Origin: Patescibacteria group bacterium
Lineage (GTDB): Bacteria > Patescibacteriota > Minisyncoccia > Minisyncoccales > Staskawiczbacteraceae
Assembly: GCA_022703425.1 (NCBI GenBank)
Contig: JAKLDQ010000005.1
Location: 1 to 37,564 of the forward strand
Direction: 5' to 3'
Length of the DNA: 37,564 nucleotides
Made by a program: the position numbers and the translations under genes. Below the pieces are notes generated by a model. It worked only from the letters and a program-made list of their open reading frames with translations, had not been told where the DNA came from and searched no databases. Below, piece after piece: positions 20,817 through 29,980 of this stretch; position 1 is the first letter of the stretch, and every line of letters begins with the position of its first letter.

Positions 20817-23800
20817 ATGAAATTTACGCATTTACACGTCCACTCGCACTATTCCCTGCTCGACGGCCTGCCAAAAATTGACGACCTTTTGGATTATGTA
20901 AAAGAACTCGGCATGGATTCTGTTGCCTTAACTGATCACGGAGTGATGTATGGCGCTGTTGAGTTTTATAAAAAAGCAAAAGCAAAAGGAGTAAAGCCGA
21001 TAATCGGCTGTGAAGTTTATGTTGCAGTAAACAGCATGCACGACAAACAGCCGAACATCGACGGCAGAAGATACCACTTAATTCTCCTTGCCAAAAATGA
21101 AACGGGCTACAAAAATCTTGTCCAGCTCGTCACAAAAGCCCATCTCGAGGGTTTTTATTATAAGCCGAGAATTGACGAAGAACTCTTGGAAAAGCACGCA
21201 GAAGGTTTGATTGCGCTGACCGCCTGCATACAGGGAAAAATCCCCCGCCTTCTTCTGGCAAACCAGGATGAAGAAGCAGAAAAGCTCGCGCTCAAATATC
21301 AGAAGATGTTCGGCGAGGGAAATTTTTATTTGGAGCTCCAGCACCACGCAAGCATTCCGGAGCAGAAAACAACAAATGAAAAACTGATTGCGCTCTCAAA
21401 AAAAACAGGCATTCCGCTCGTTGCAACAAACGATATCCATTATTTAAGAAAAGAGGACGCCGAGGCGCAGGATATTTTAATGCTTATAAATACGGGCGCT
21501 GATCCGAACGACCCCGAAAGACTTTCTATGACGCAGGACGATTTCTCAATGAAATCTCCAAAGCAGATGGCTGAGGAATTCAAAGATGTCCCCGAAGCAA
21601 TAGAAAACACGCAAAAAATCGTCGAGACTTGTAATTTCCAGTTTGAACTAGGCAAAACAAAACTCCCCCATTACGAAGTTCCCGATGGCAAAACCCCCGA
21701 AAGTTATCTTACAGAACTTTGCGAAGCCGGCCTTGTAAAAAGATACGGCGAAAATTATGCGCCCGAAATAAGGGAAAGAATGAATTATGAGCTTTCCGTC
21801 ATAAACAAAACAGGATTTGCTTCATATATATTGATAGTCCAGGATTTTGTTAACTGGGCAAAGCAAAACAGGATTGTCGTGGGGCCGGGAAGAGGTTCGG
21901 CCGGCGGTTCTCTTGTCTGCTATCTTACAAACATCACAAACGTTGATCCGTTAAAACACAAGCTTCTGTTTGAAAGATTTTTGAATCCTGAAAGAATTTC
22001 CATGCCTGATATCGACATGGACTTTGCCGACAGAAGAAGAGATGAAGTCATAAAATACGTAAGCCAAAAATACGGAGCAGACCACGTCGCCCAGATTATC
22101 ACTTTTGGAACAATGGCTGCCAGGGCCGTCATCAGGGATGTGGGCAGGGCATTGCAGTACACATATTCATATTGCGACCAGATGGCAAAAATGATTCCGA
22201 TGGGCATGGATCTTGATGAGACGCTGGAAAAAGTGGACGAATTCAGGCAGGCATATGAAAACGATTTGCAGGCAAAAAAACTGATCGACCTCGGAAAAAA
22301 ACTTGAAGGCGTCGCCCGCCACGCATCAACGCACGCATGCGGTGTTGTGATTTCAAAGGATGCACTTACAGAATCTGTTCCTTTGCAGGTTCCCACAAAA
22401 TCAGACGAAGGCATTGTCACACAGTTTGAAGGGCACAGCATCGAAGACATCGGCCTTCTGAAGATGGATTTTTTGGGATTAAAAAACCTCACTATAATAG
22501 AAGACACTCTCGCCAGAATTTACGTCCTGCGAAATGGAATGAAAATTGACATAGAAAATATTCCGCTTGATGACAAAAAAACATACGAACTTTTGCAGCA
22601 GGCGCTGACAACATCTGTTTTCCAGCTCGAATCAGACGGAATGAAAAGATATTTAAAAGAGCTTGCTCCTTCTGTTTTCGACGACATTACCGCCATGGTT
22701 GCGCTTTACCGCCCGGGCCCCATGCAGTTTATCCCAGATTACATTGCCAGGAAACACGGAAATCAGAAAATTGAATATTTGCATCCCAAATTAGAGCCGA
22801 TTCTTCATGAGACGCAGGGCATCTGCATTTATCAGGAACAGCTGATGAAAATTGCACAGGAAATCTGCGGATTCACTTTGGGGGAAGCCGATGTTTTAAG
22901 AAAAGCCGTAGGTAAAAAAATTAAAGAGCTTCTGGACGCGCAGGAGCAGAAATTCATCCAGGGCGCCATCAAAAACGGCGTTGATAAAAAAATTGCAGAA
23001 GAATTGTGGCAGTGGATTCTGCCTTTTGCATCTTACGGATTCAACAAGTCGCATTCGGCCGCCTACGCAACAATCGCTTATCAGACAGCTTACCTAAAAG
23101 CCCACTTCCCTGTTGAATTTATGGCGTCTGTATTAACGTCTGAAAAAGCCGACGTTGAGAGAATCGCATTTTTGATTGACGAGTGCAAGAAAATGAATGT
23201 CGAGGTGCTTCCGCCCAACATAAACGAAAGTCTGAAAAATTTTACCGTAGTTCCGGGAGAAAATAAAATCAGGTTCGGGCTTCTGGCGATCAAGAACGTC
23301 GGCACAAATATCATCGATTCGACTGTGGCAGAAATAAAGGCAAACGGAAAATTTACGTCAATTGCAGATTTCATCACCAGAATTCCCGTAAAGGATTTAA
23401 ACAAAAAATCAATGGAGGCATTGATTAAAGCCGGAGCCTTCGACACTTTGGCAGAAAGAAACCAGCTTCTGCAGAATCTTGAAAAAATGCTTGAGATTGC
23501 CCGCGAAAACAACAAAAAACAAAACACAAACCAGATGGGTCTTTTTGCAAACAGCGCCGTGAAATTAAACCACGAAATAAAGCTGGATCCCGCCCCGCCG
23601 GCGAGCAATTTTGAAAAACTCGGCTGGGAAAAAGAATTGCTGGGTTTGTATGTGAGCTCTCACCCTCTGAACGGATTTAAAAAACTTTTTGCATCAAAAA
23701 CAGTTGCAATTTCAAAAATAAACGCAGATTTTGTAAACAAAAAAATTGTTCTGGGCGGAATTATCGGCGAAGTTAAAAAAATAATCACAAAAAACGGAAA

Positions 23801-24011
23801 GCCGATGCTTTTTATGAAACTCGAAGACCTGACGGCAAAAACAGAAATCGTCGTTTTCCCGAATCTGCTCGAACGAAATCCAAAAGCCCTTCAGGAAAAT
23901 AAGATTGTATTTGTGGCAGGCAGAGTGGACGACAGAAATGGTGAAATCAAGGTTGTTGCAGATGACGTTCAGGAAATATTAGTGCCAAAAGAGGATTATT
24001 ACGCAGCGTAA
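20817..24011 (+). CDS. dnaE: DNA polymerase III subunit alpha (DnaE)
   Basis: 1064 residues. The N-terminal PHP domain starts FTHLHVHSHYSLLDGLPKID and continues VALTDHGVMYGAVEFY. The polymerase core has VGPGRGSAGGSLVCYL, the catalytic PDIDMDFADRRRDEVI (two Asp, about residue 396) and LKMDFLGLKNLTII with the third Asp. The finger/thumb region includes PGPMQFIPDYIARKHG and FNKSHSAAYATIAYQTAYLKAH. NQMGLF at about 905 fits the beta-clamp-binding motif. An OB fold closes the protein (IVLGGIIGEVKKIITKNGKPMLF). It is about 100 residues shorter than E. coli DnaE, mostly because the C-terminal tau-binding region is missing. It is the replicative polymerase and is monocistronic. Confidence 0.98.
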   Translation: MKFTHLHVHSHYSLLDGLPKIDDLLDYVKELGMDSVALTDHGVMYGAVEFYKKAKAKGVKPIIGCEVYVAVNSMHDKQPNIDGRRYHLILLAKNETGYKNLVQLVTKAHLEGFYYKPRIDEELLEKHAEGLIALTACIQGKIPRLLLANQDEEAEKLALKYQKMFGEGNFYLELQHHASIPEQKTTNEKLIALSKKTGIPLVATNDIHYLRKEDAEAQDILMLINTGADPNDPERLSMTQDDFSMKSPKQMAEEFKDVPEAIENTQKIVETCNFQFELGKTKLPHYEVPDGKTPESYLTELCEAGLVKRYGENYAPEIRERMNYELSVINKTGFASYILIVQDFVNWAKQNRIVVGPGRGSAGGSLVCYLTNITNVDPLKHKLLFERFLNPERISMPDIDMDFADRRRDEVIKYVSQKYGADHVAQIITFGTMAARAVIRDVGRALQYTYSYCDQMAKMIPMGMDLDETLEKVDEFRQAYENDLQAKKLIDLGKKLEGVARHASTHACGVVISKDALTESVPLQVPTKSDEGIVTQFEGHSIEDIGLLKMDFLGLKNLTIIEDTLARIYVLRNGMKIDIENIPLDDKKTYELLQQALTTSVFQLESDGMKRYLKELAPSVFDDITAMVALYRPGPMQFIPDYIARKHGNQKIEYLHPKLEPILHETQGICIYQEQLMKIAQEICGFTLGEADVLRKAVGKKIKELLDAQEQKFIQGAIKNGVDKKIAEELWQWILPFASYGFNKSHSAAYATIAYQTAYLKAHFPVEFMASVLTSEKADVERIAFLIDECKKMNVEVLPPNINESLKNFTVVPGENKIRFGLLAIKNVGTNIIDSTVAEIKANGKFTSIADFITRIPVKDLNKKSMEALIKAGAFDTLAERNQLLQNLEKMLEIARENNKKQNTNQMGLFANSAVKLNHEIKLDPAPPASNFEKLGWEKELLGLYVSSHPLNGFKKLFASKTVAISKINADFVNKKIVLGGIIGEVKKIITKNGKPMLFMKLEDLTAKTEIVVFPNLLERNPKALQENKIVFVAGRVDDRNGEIKVVADDVQEILVPKEDYYAA

Positions 24012-24021
24012 TCAAATTTCT

Positions 24022-24057
24022 GAACGGCTCACTCCTCGAGTGAGCCGTTCATTTTTT
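24022..24057 (+). terminator. Terminator of dnaE
   Basis: Perfect 13-bp arms GAACGGCTCACTC / GAGTGAGCCGTTC with a three-base loop, followed by ATTTTTT. Confidence 0.95.
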
Positions 24058-24060
24058 ACA

Positions 24061-24098
24061 AAAAAAACAGCCCGGAGAGAGATTTCTCTCTGCGGGCT
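24061..24098 (-). terminator. Terminator of the paired membrane orphans
   Basis: AGCCCG-AGAGAGA / TCTCTCT-CGGGCT hairpin (24069-24098) with TTTTTTT on the minus strand. It lies back to back with the dnaE terminator. Confidence 0.92.
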
Positions 24099-24119
24099 TT
24101 AAGTTTGAAGGCTTTCGCC

Positions 24120-24422
24120 TTACTTATCGCTTAACTCTTTGATGTCGGCTACCCAAAGAAGATTTGGCGGAATGTCCTTTTCGGGGACAACCACAATTTC
24201 CCCCTTGTAGTTTAGGACACAAACATTTGTCCGCGGGTCCTTGATATAAGTAAATCGGTTGACCACCTCGTTCACGAACTGCTGATTTAATTCTACGTAA
24301 CGTTTTTGCTCCTCTTGTTTTTGTTCCGTCGTCGGCATAGCAGGGCGGGCAATAAGCACGCAAAGTACTAATCCAACAAACATCGCAACGAGGCCCCCGA
24401 GAAGTGCAATTGCCTCTCTCAT
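24120..24422 (-). CDS. Membrane-anchored orphan, paralogue of the next gene
   Basis: 100 residues. One N-terminal transmembrane helix (AIALLGGLVAMFVGLVLCVLI), a Gln/Glu-rich linker and an outer domain FTYIKDPRTNVCVLNYKGE, VVVPEKDIPPNLLWVADI. The same block (YIKDPRTN-C, VVPEKDIP, VAD) is in the gene at 24473-24808, so the two arose by duplication. The KD-RTGLCFA-like motif also occurs in small proteins of phages and environmental bacteria as I remember them, without a known function. GAGGAG lies before the ATG. It is co-transcribed with its paralogue, 50 bases downstream. Confidence 0.78.
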   Translation of the reverse strand: MREAIALLGGLVAMFVGLVLCVLIARPAMPTTEQKQEEQKRYVELNQQFVNEVVNRFTYIKDPRTNVCVLNYKGEIVVVPEKDIPPNLLWVADIKELSDK

Positions 24423-24472
24423 ACAAAACTCCTCTCTGAAAGTTCGATTGCTTTGGAATACGTGTCCGGTTA

Positions 24473-24808
24473 CTAATCGCGTTCTGCCTTCATTTTATCA
24501 ACATCGGCGACCCGGATTAGCTCCTGCGGAATGTCCTTTTCGGGGACAACCGTTAATGCCGGTCCGCGACTCCAGTAAAAGGCAAAACAGAGATTTGTCC
24601 GCGGATCTTTAATGTACTCGATTCCGCCGGCGACCTCATTTGCATTGTACTGAAGGTTTGCTTCCCGTACCTCAGCACTTTGCTCCGCAGACAGCTGTAC
24701 GGTTGGTTCTGGCGAAGAAGTGTAGAAAACCCATGCACCTACCGCGGAAAAGTCAGCGATCACGAAAAGCACCATAAGAGAAATAATCACCTTTTCACTT
24801 GTTTTCAT
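24473..24808 (-). CDS. Membrane-anchored orphan with YIKDPRTN-C motif
   Basis: 111 residues. N-terminal transmembrane helix about 7-28 (VIISLMVLFVIADFSAVGAWVF), a Ser/Glu-rich linker with LSAEQSAEVREANLQYNA, and the conserved block IEYIKDPRTNLCFAFYWS, LTVVPEKDIPQELIRVADV. It is the first gene of a two-gene unit with a strong promoter. AAGGGGGTGA lies before the ATG. It has one cysteine in the outer domain, as in the paralogue, so an intermolecular disulfide is possible but not shown. Confidence 0.78.
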   Translation of the reverse strand: MKTSEKVIISLMVLFVIADFSAVGAWVFYTSSPEPTVQLSAEQSAEVREANLQYNANEVAGGIEYIKDPRTNLCFAFYWSRGPALTVVPEKDIPQELIRVADVDKMKAERD

Positions 24809-24887
24809 ACGTCACCCCCTTCGAGTTGAGTTTTACCAGAAACTGCTTGTTGTTTTCCTGATAATTCAGGTGGAAAGAACCTGCTTA

Positions 24888-24916
24888 CTTATATAACAAA
24901 TTATTTCTAATGTCAA
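24888..24916 (-). promoter_or_regulatory. Promoter of the paired membrane orphans
   Basis: Minus strand TTGACA (24911-24916), 17-base spacer, TATAAG (24888-24893). The stretch TTGACATTA-A-ATAAT-TTGTTATA is very similar to the promoter at 31651-31679. Confidence 0.78.
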
Positions 24917-24961
24917 TAGTGAAAAGGCGCGCCAAAAATGATAGCATATAGTAATAAATTA

Positions 24962-26710
24962 ATGAATCATATGGAAACAAATATTGAAAAAGTGCGCCAT
25001 TCCCTCGCCCACGTGATGGCATCTGCGGTAAAAGACATTTACCCGAAAGTAAAACTCGGAATGGGCCCTGCAATTGAAAACGGCTTTTATTATGATTTTG
25101 AATTTCCGAAAGGAAGCGAGTTAAAGCCGGACGATCTTGCGAAAATAGAAGACAAGATGAAGGAGATTATCTCTCAAAATCAGGATTTTACCCAGAATGA
25201 TGTTTCCAAAATAAAGGCAAAAACGATGTTCCGGGGGCAGGGCTACAAACTCGAGCTTATAAAAGAACTGCCAGGCAGAAATGTTTCTGTTTACCACAAC
25301 GGCAATTTCGTTGATTTGTGCAAAGGGCCTCATGTCCGCTCCACCGCAGATATCAATCCCAATGCCTTTAAACTGACAAAAATTGCAGGAGCATACTGGA
25401 AAGGAAGCGAGAAGAACAAAATGCTGACAAGAATATATGCAGTTGCTTTCGCATCGGAAAAAGAGCTCAAAGAATATCTGACAATGCTCCAAGAAGCAGA
25501 AAAAAGAGACCACAGAAAGCTTGGCGAAAAGCTGGATTTGTTTGTATTTTCTGATCTGGTTGGAGCGGGACTCCCCCTCTATACTTTCAGAGGAACGGCA
25601 ATTTTGCAGGAGCTGAAAAATTATATCAATGATCTTCAGAGTACAATCGGTTATCAGGAGGTGCAGACTCCCAATATGAACCGCGCAGAACTGTTTAAGG
25701 TTTCAGGGCACTACGAAAAATACAAAGATGATATGTTCAGCGTGCATTCGCACTATACGAAAGAGGAATATTTTTTAAAACCGATGAACTGTCCTCAACA
25801 CACCCAGATTTTTGCCTCAAAACCAAGAAGCTATAAAGAGCTTCCCATCAGAATTGCAGATTTTGCCATGCTTTACAGAGATGAAAAAACCGGCGAGCTT
25901 TCCGGCCTTACGCGACTGAGGTCTTTCCGGCAGGATGACGGACACAGCTTCTGCAGAGAAGACCAGATTAAATCGGAGTTTAAATCGGTTTTATCTGTTA
26001 TTGAGAGGGCGATGAAAACATTCCAGATGAATTATAAAATCCGCCTTTCTCTTTGGGACCCCAAAAATCCCGATAAATATCTCGGAGACAAAAAAGTTTG
26101 GGAAAAGGCGCAAAAAATGCTTGAGGAAATCCTGATAGAAAATAAAATAAATTATTTTAAAGCAGAAGGTGAGGCTGCAATTTACGGCCCGAAAATGGAT
26201 TTGATTTCAAAGGATTCGCTGGGAAGAGAGTGGCAACTCTCAACAATCCAGCTCGATTTCATAATGCCCGAAAGATTCAAATTAAAATACATTGATTCTG
26301 ACGGAAAAGAAAAAACCCCCGTTATGATTCACAGGGCAATTGTGGGTTCTCCGGAAAGGTTTTTGGGAATTTTGATCGAACATTTTGCGGGAGCTTTCCC
26401 CCTGTGGCTGTCCCCCGTCCAGGTTTCTGTCATTTCAATAGGAGAAAAACACAAAGAATATGCCTCAAAAATAAAGGAGGCTTTAACCGTCGCAGGGATA
26501 AGAACTGAGCTGAATGACGCAGACGATACTTTGGGCAAAAAAATAAGAGAAGCGGAAATGCAGAAAATTCCGTATTTGCTTATAATCGGCGACAAGGAAA
26601 TGTCTGCCGAAACCGTATCAGTAAGACAAAGGTCAAAAGGAGATACGGGATCTGAAAAGCTGGAAGATTTTGTTGCAAAGATAAAAGAGGAAATCAGTTC
26701 TAAAAAGTAA
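24962..26710 (+). CDS. thrS: Threonyl-tRNA synthetase (short form without TGS domain)
   Basis: About 582 residues from the ATG at 24962; in-frame ATGs at 24938 and 24971 are alternatives. A TATAGT at 24947-24952 favours a start downstream of it. The editing-type N2 domain begins VRHSLAHVMASAVKDIYP and contains CKGPHV. The class II core has motif 2 around MLYRDEKTGELSGLTRLRSFRQDDGHSFC and motif 3 at MIHRAIVGSPERFLGILIEHF. Zinc ligands are Cys in MNCPQH and His in DDGHS and MIHR. The anticodon-binding domain is VSVISIGEKHKEYASKIKEAL. The N-terminal TGS (N1) domain of E. coli ThrRS is absent, as in some reduced genomes. No T-box leader or SD is seen. Confidence 0.96.
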   Translation: MNHMETNIEKVRHSLAHVMASAVKDIYPKVKLGMGPAIENGFYYDFEFPKGSELKPDDLAKIEDKMKEIISQNQDFTQNDVSKIKAKTMFRGQGYKLELIKELPGRNVSVYHNGNFVDLCKGPHVRSTADINPNAFKLTKIAGAYWKGSEKNKMLTRIYAVAFASEKELKEYLTMLQEAEKRDHRKLGEKLDLFVFSDLVGAGLPLYTFRGTAILQELKNYINDLQSTIGYQEVQTPNMNRAELFKVSGHYEKYKDDMFSVHSHYTKEEYFLKPMNCPQHTQIFASKPRSYKELPIRIADFAMLYRDEKTGELSGLTRLRSFRQDDGHSFCREDQIKSEFKSVLSVIERAMKTFQMNYKIRLSLWDPKNPDKYLGDKKVWEKAQKMLEEILIENKINYFKAEGEAAIYGPKMDLISKDSLGREWQLSTIQLDFIMPERFKLKYIDSDGKEKTPVMIHRAIVGSPERFLGILIEHFAGAFPLWLSPVQVSVISIGEKHKEYASKIKEALTVAGIRTELNDADDTLGKKIREAEMQKIPYLLIIGDKEMSAETVSVRQRSKGDTGSEKLEDFVAKIKEEISSKK

Positions 26711-26712
26711 AC

Positions 26713-28332
26713 ATGCCTGAACTCTCAGAGGCAACACAAAGGCTTGTGGGGAGATATAAGTTCTTCCAGCAAAGCCAGTATCCGAAACAGGGAACGACAA
26801 CAATCCACGTTGATGAAGTGGCATTGAAAATCGCCGCTGTTTATGAACAGGTAAGGACAATTGTTGATTGGAAAGAAGAGCATTTAATGAGAAGAGCCGC
26901 CATTATCAGAAAACTGAAAAGGAGGTTTTTTGATATGGAGCTGAATAATTTTTCGGACACTAAAATTGCAGAACCGCTTGTTTTAGAACTTATCCGGGGC
27001 GGACATTTTCCCAACGACAAAATTGAGGAATCAAAAATTGATGACGTGCAACGGATTACAGACAAATACGTCTTCATATTAAAGAACAGCCCAGAAAATA
27101 AAAAAGGTAAAGCCGGACTGCACTTTTATAACTGGCTTATTGAAATCGCCGCATGTGAAATTGAAGAGACTCTAAGCCCCGCGATAAAGGAGCGCGCGAT
27201 GATTGATTATATGTTCGAACTGATGCGCCAGCGGATAAAGGTTTCAGACAGTATTTACGAAAGAGGTATTTTAAGAAAAGAAGATACAGATGTTCTGATT
27301 TTTGTTGCCATACAGCAGGCGCTTTTTAAATTAGATGCGCCGATTATCAGCTATAACCTTATCATTTATAAATATCCGAATTGGAACGACAATAAAGAAG
27401 AATCTTTGCTGAAAATCTCGCAGAATATTTATAAAATCTGGCATAAAGTGGAAGAAACCCTAAACCACCGCATGCTAAAAAAGTTTTATGTAATCTGCGA
27501 AAAATATGACACGCCCTACCTTTTGCTTGGAGATATTTTATCAACCGAGGATATTTCCGGAATAGCAAAACAAATACAAGAGCCCGCAGTGCTTGAATCT
27601 CTTGTAAAATCAGTTTACGTAAAGCGCCTTTCCACAATGAAAGAAAGGCTGAAAAGAGCAGCTGTTTATTCTACAATTTCGATTTTCCTTACAAAAATGC
27701 TTACGCTTGTGCTTCTGGAAGTCGTGCTGGCTGAAATTTTTACGGGAAAACTTGATTTTCCACGCCTTATCGCCGACCTCTTGATTCCGACCGTTTTAAT
27801 GTTTGGACTGGTGGCAACAATCAAAAGGCCGTCAAGAAAAAACCTGAATATCGTGATAATGGAGACAATGAAGATTGTTTATAAGAAAGAAAAGCCCGAC
27901 ACATATGAGATAAAAATAAGCCGGAGAAAAAACACAATAACAAAATCTGTTCTTTCTTCTCTGTACCTTCTGGGGGCATCTGTTTCTTTCGGCGCAATAT
28001 ATTGGCTTTTCAGCGTATTCGGCTTCCCCATTTATTCCATTGTGATAAACATGATTTTTATAGCGCTAATACTGTTTGCCGGAACAGCTGTCAGAAGGCG
28101 CGCGCAGGAATTGACAGTGGAAGAAGGTTATGAGGGCTTTTTAAGTTTTGTTTCTGATATTCTTTTTCTCCCCATTGCCGGAGTCGGACGCTGGCTTTCA
28201 AATAAGTGGAAGCAGTATAATGCAATTGCAGCCTTCTTCAATGCCCTAATTGACATGCCGTTTTCCGTTTTCATCGAATTTATAGAAGGATGGAGATATT
28301 TCATCCGTGAAAGAAAAGAAGAAATAAGATAA
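26713..28332 (+). CDS. Conserved multi-pass membrane protein of unknown function
   Basis: 539 residues, starting two bases after the thrS stop, so certainly co-transcribed. The first ~315 residues are soluble, helical and charged (EVALKIAAVYEQVRTIVDWKEEHLMRRAAIIRKLKRR). Residues ~315-475 contain about four hydrophobic segments: TISIFLTKMLTLVLLEVVLA, LLIPTVLMFGLVATI, SVLSSLYLLGASVSFGAIYW and IVINMIFIALILFAGTAV. The last ~60 residues are amphipathic. I remember similar proteins in Patescibacteria only as hypotheticals. A link to thrS beyond shared transcription is not supported. Confidence 0.85.
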   Translation: MPELSEATQRLVGRYKFFQQSQYPKQGTTTIHVDEVALKIAAVYEQVRTIVDWKEEHLMRRAAIIRKLKRRFFDMELNNFSDTKIAEPLVLELIRGGHFPNDKIEESKIDDVQRITDKYVFILKNSPENKKGKAGLHFYNWLIEIAACEIEETLSPAIKERAMIDYMFELMRQRIKVSDSIYERGILRKEDTDVLIFVAIQQALFKLDAPIISYNLIIYKYPNWNDNKEESLLKISQNIYKIWHKVEETLNHRMLKKFYVICEKYDTPYLLLGDILSTEDISGIAKQIQEPAVLESLVKSVYVKRLSTMKERLKRAAVYSTISIFLTKMLTLVLLEVVLAEIFTGKLDFPRLIADLLIPTVLMFGLVATIKRPSRKNLNIVIMETMKIVYKKEKPDTYEIKISRRKNTITKSVLSSLYLLGASVSFGAIYWLFSVFGFPIYSIVINMIFIALILFAGTAVRRRAQELTVEEGYEGFLSFVSDILFLPIAGVGRWLSNKWKQYNAIAAFFNALIDMPFSVFIEFIEGWRYFIRERKEEIR

Positions 28333-28406
28333 TTAACATTCCAAATCGCAAGGCGCAAATTACCAATACAATTTGCGGCTGGCAGTTTGGCGTCATAATT
28401 ATAGTT

Positions 28407-29921
28407 ATGAAAAAAATATTTTTTGCTTTATTATTATCCTCCCTGCTGATGGCATCTGCTCTGCCTGTTTTGGCAGATGATATATCTACGGTTACCGACA
28501 GCCAGCAAGCACTAATTAAGGGGCTGGACGTTAAAGAAATAAAAATCCTGCCGAACAGTCCTTTTTACTTTTTAAAAGAATGGCAGAGAAAAATTGCACT
28601 TACTTTCACTTGGAACAACACAAAAAAAGCCGAACTTCTTTCGAAAATTTCAAACGAGAAATTAGCCGAGATACAAAAACTTCTTGAAAGCGGAGCATCT
28701 GCGGATACAATCAAAAAGGCGCTTGAAAGCTACAAGCAGGAGATAAAAGATATAAAAAGCACGGCTGATAAGATAAAAACAGATGCAAAAAACGATCCCA
28801 ATATTAACAAGTTTTTAGAAAAATTTACAAACCAGCAGACATTGCATGAAGGCATCCTGCAGAAACTGAAAGATCAGGTGCCTGAACCTGTTATTGAAAA
28901 AATTACCCAGGCGAGAGAAGAACATTTGGAAAAATTCCAGCAGGTAATGCAGAGGCTGCAAAACAGAGACTGTCCCCGAATCGACAAGGATCCGTCATCC
29001 TGTGAAAATGGAAGAATGGTGCCCCAGAAAGATTCGAAGGGGTGTGTTACCGGATTCCAGTGCGTCGAAAATCAAAACGTATGCACAATGGAATATGCGC
29101 CTGTCTGTGGCGTAAACGGCAGAACATATGGCAATAAATGCGTCGCAGATAATGCGGGTGCTGCAATCGCCCACCAGGGAGAATGCGTTGCCGGAAAAAA
29201 GTGCGCAAGTGATTCTGATTGCGGAAAAATCTGCCCTTCCTGCGGAACGCCTGACGACAGCATAGAATATAAAAACTGTCTGAATGCTTGCACAAACCAA
29301 AAATGCGTCAACGGCGAGTGCAAAATGGCCGGGAATAACAACAAGCCAGAGTGCAGAAAAAACTCAGATTGTCCTACAATTTATTGCATTAAAGCTCCCT
29401 GCCCCGTTAACAAATGCATAAACGGCAAATGTAAGGTTGAGGAAACAGCCCAATGCCAAACTGACGCTGATTGCGCATCAAAAGGCGTAAATTACGTCTG
29501 CAACAAAGGTGTCTGCAATAAAGCAGTAACTCCATGCAACACGCTTTGGTATTATGATAACGACCACAAGTTCTGCCAGCAAAGGAGTTTCTGCGGAGCA
29601 TATATGTATCTCGGCCTGCGCACTTTCTCAGGAAAAACAGAGTGCATTTCAAATCTTGGCAGATCAACTCCTTCAACTCAGGAGGAATGTGCAAAAGCAG
29701 GCGGGACATGGGGAAAAATAGGCCTATCTCCCACGGATGCCTGCAATATAAAAGCCGCTGATTTCGGAAAAACCTGCACAGATCAAAGCCAGTGCCAGGG
29801 AACATGCATAGGAGAAAACGAATCTTCTGTATCTGGAAAATGCAGTGAATGGATAATTACTGTTGGATGCCACCCCATACTGCAGAATGGCAAAGTAAAC
29901 GGAACATTGTGCACCGATTAA
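28407..29921 (+). CDS. Secreted DUF5667-like protein with Kazal-type and Cys-rich modules
   Basis: 504 residues. The signal peptide is KKIFFALLLSSLLMASALPVLA. Residues ~45-185 are helical and resemble DUF5667 (PNSPFYFLKEWQRKIALTF, KAELLSKISNEKLAEIQKLL). At ~220-260 a Kazal-type module reads CTMEYAPVCGVNGRTYGNKC, then HQGEC with the canonical Cys spacing of these protease-inhibitor domains. Four or five Cys-rich units with C-SD-DCG, C-N-EC and C-NGKCK patterns follow to about 370, then a divergent Cys-rich C-terminus. It may be an extracellular inhibitor or adhesin. Similar Cys units in the giant protein suggest a shared surface repertoire. No SD is present. Confidence 0.85.
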   Translation: MKKIFFALLLSSLLMASALPVLADDISTVTDSQQALIKGLDVKEIKILPNSPFYFLKEWQRKIALTFTWNNTKKAELLSKISNEKLAEIQKLLESGASADTIKKALESYKQEIKDIKSTADKIKTDAKNDPNINKFLEKFTNQQTLHEGILQKLKDQVPEPVIEKITQAREEHLEKFQQVMQRLQNRDCPRIDKDPSSCENGRMVPQKDSKGCVTGFQCVENQNVCTMEYAPVCGVNGRTYGNKCVADNAGAAIAHQGECVAGKKCASDSDCGKICPSCGTPDDSIEYKNCLNACTNQKCVNGECKMAGNNNKPECRKNSDCPTIYCIKAPCPVNKCINGKCKVEETAQCQTDADCASKGVNYVCNKGVCNKAVTPCNTLWYYDNDHKFCQQRSFCGAYMYLGLRTFSGKTECISNLGRSTPSTQEECAKAGGTWGKIGLSPTDACNIKAADFGKTCTDQSQCQGTCIGENESSVSGKCSEWIITVGCHPILQNGKVNGTLCTD

Positions 29922-29929
29922 GCAATCAA

Positions 29930-29957
29930 AGCAGCTCCTTGAAGGAGCTGCTTTTTT
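29930..29957 (+). terminator. Terminator of the Kazal/DUF5667-like gene
   Basis: AGCAGCTCCTT / AAGGAGCTGCT hairpin followed by TTTTTTG, before miaB. Confidence 0.95.
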
Positions 29958-29980
29958 GTTGTACATTTAAGCATTATTAT

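Noticed and set aside
24124-24426. Second 100-codon minus-strand frame over the membrane orphan
   Set aside because: It is the +1 shadow of the real gene. Its residues are Cys/Arg-rich without pattern and its start is not set by the GAGGAG site.
24811-24961. T-box or other leader before thrS
   Set aside because: No T-box sequence or specifier hairpin is visible. The space is taken by the divergent orphan promoter and a short A/T-rich start region.
29849-29980. 44 extra N-terminal codons of miaB in the longest frame
   Set aside because: They overlap the preceding gene and run through its terminator hairpin. MiaB homology begins at the ATG at 29981.
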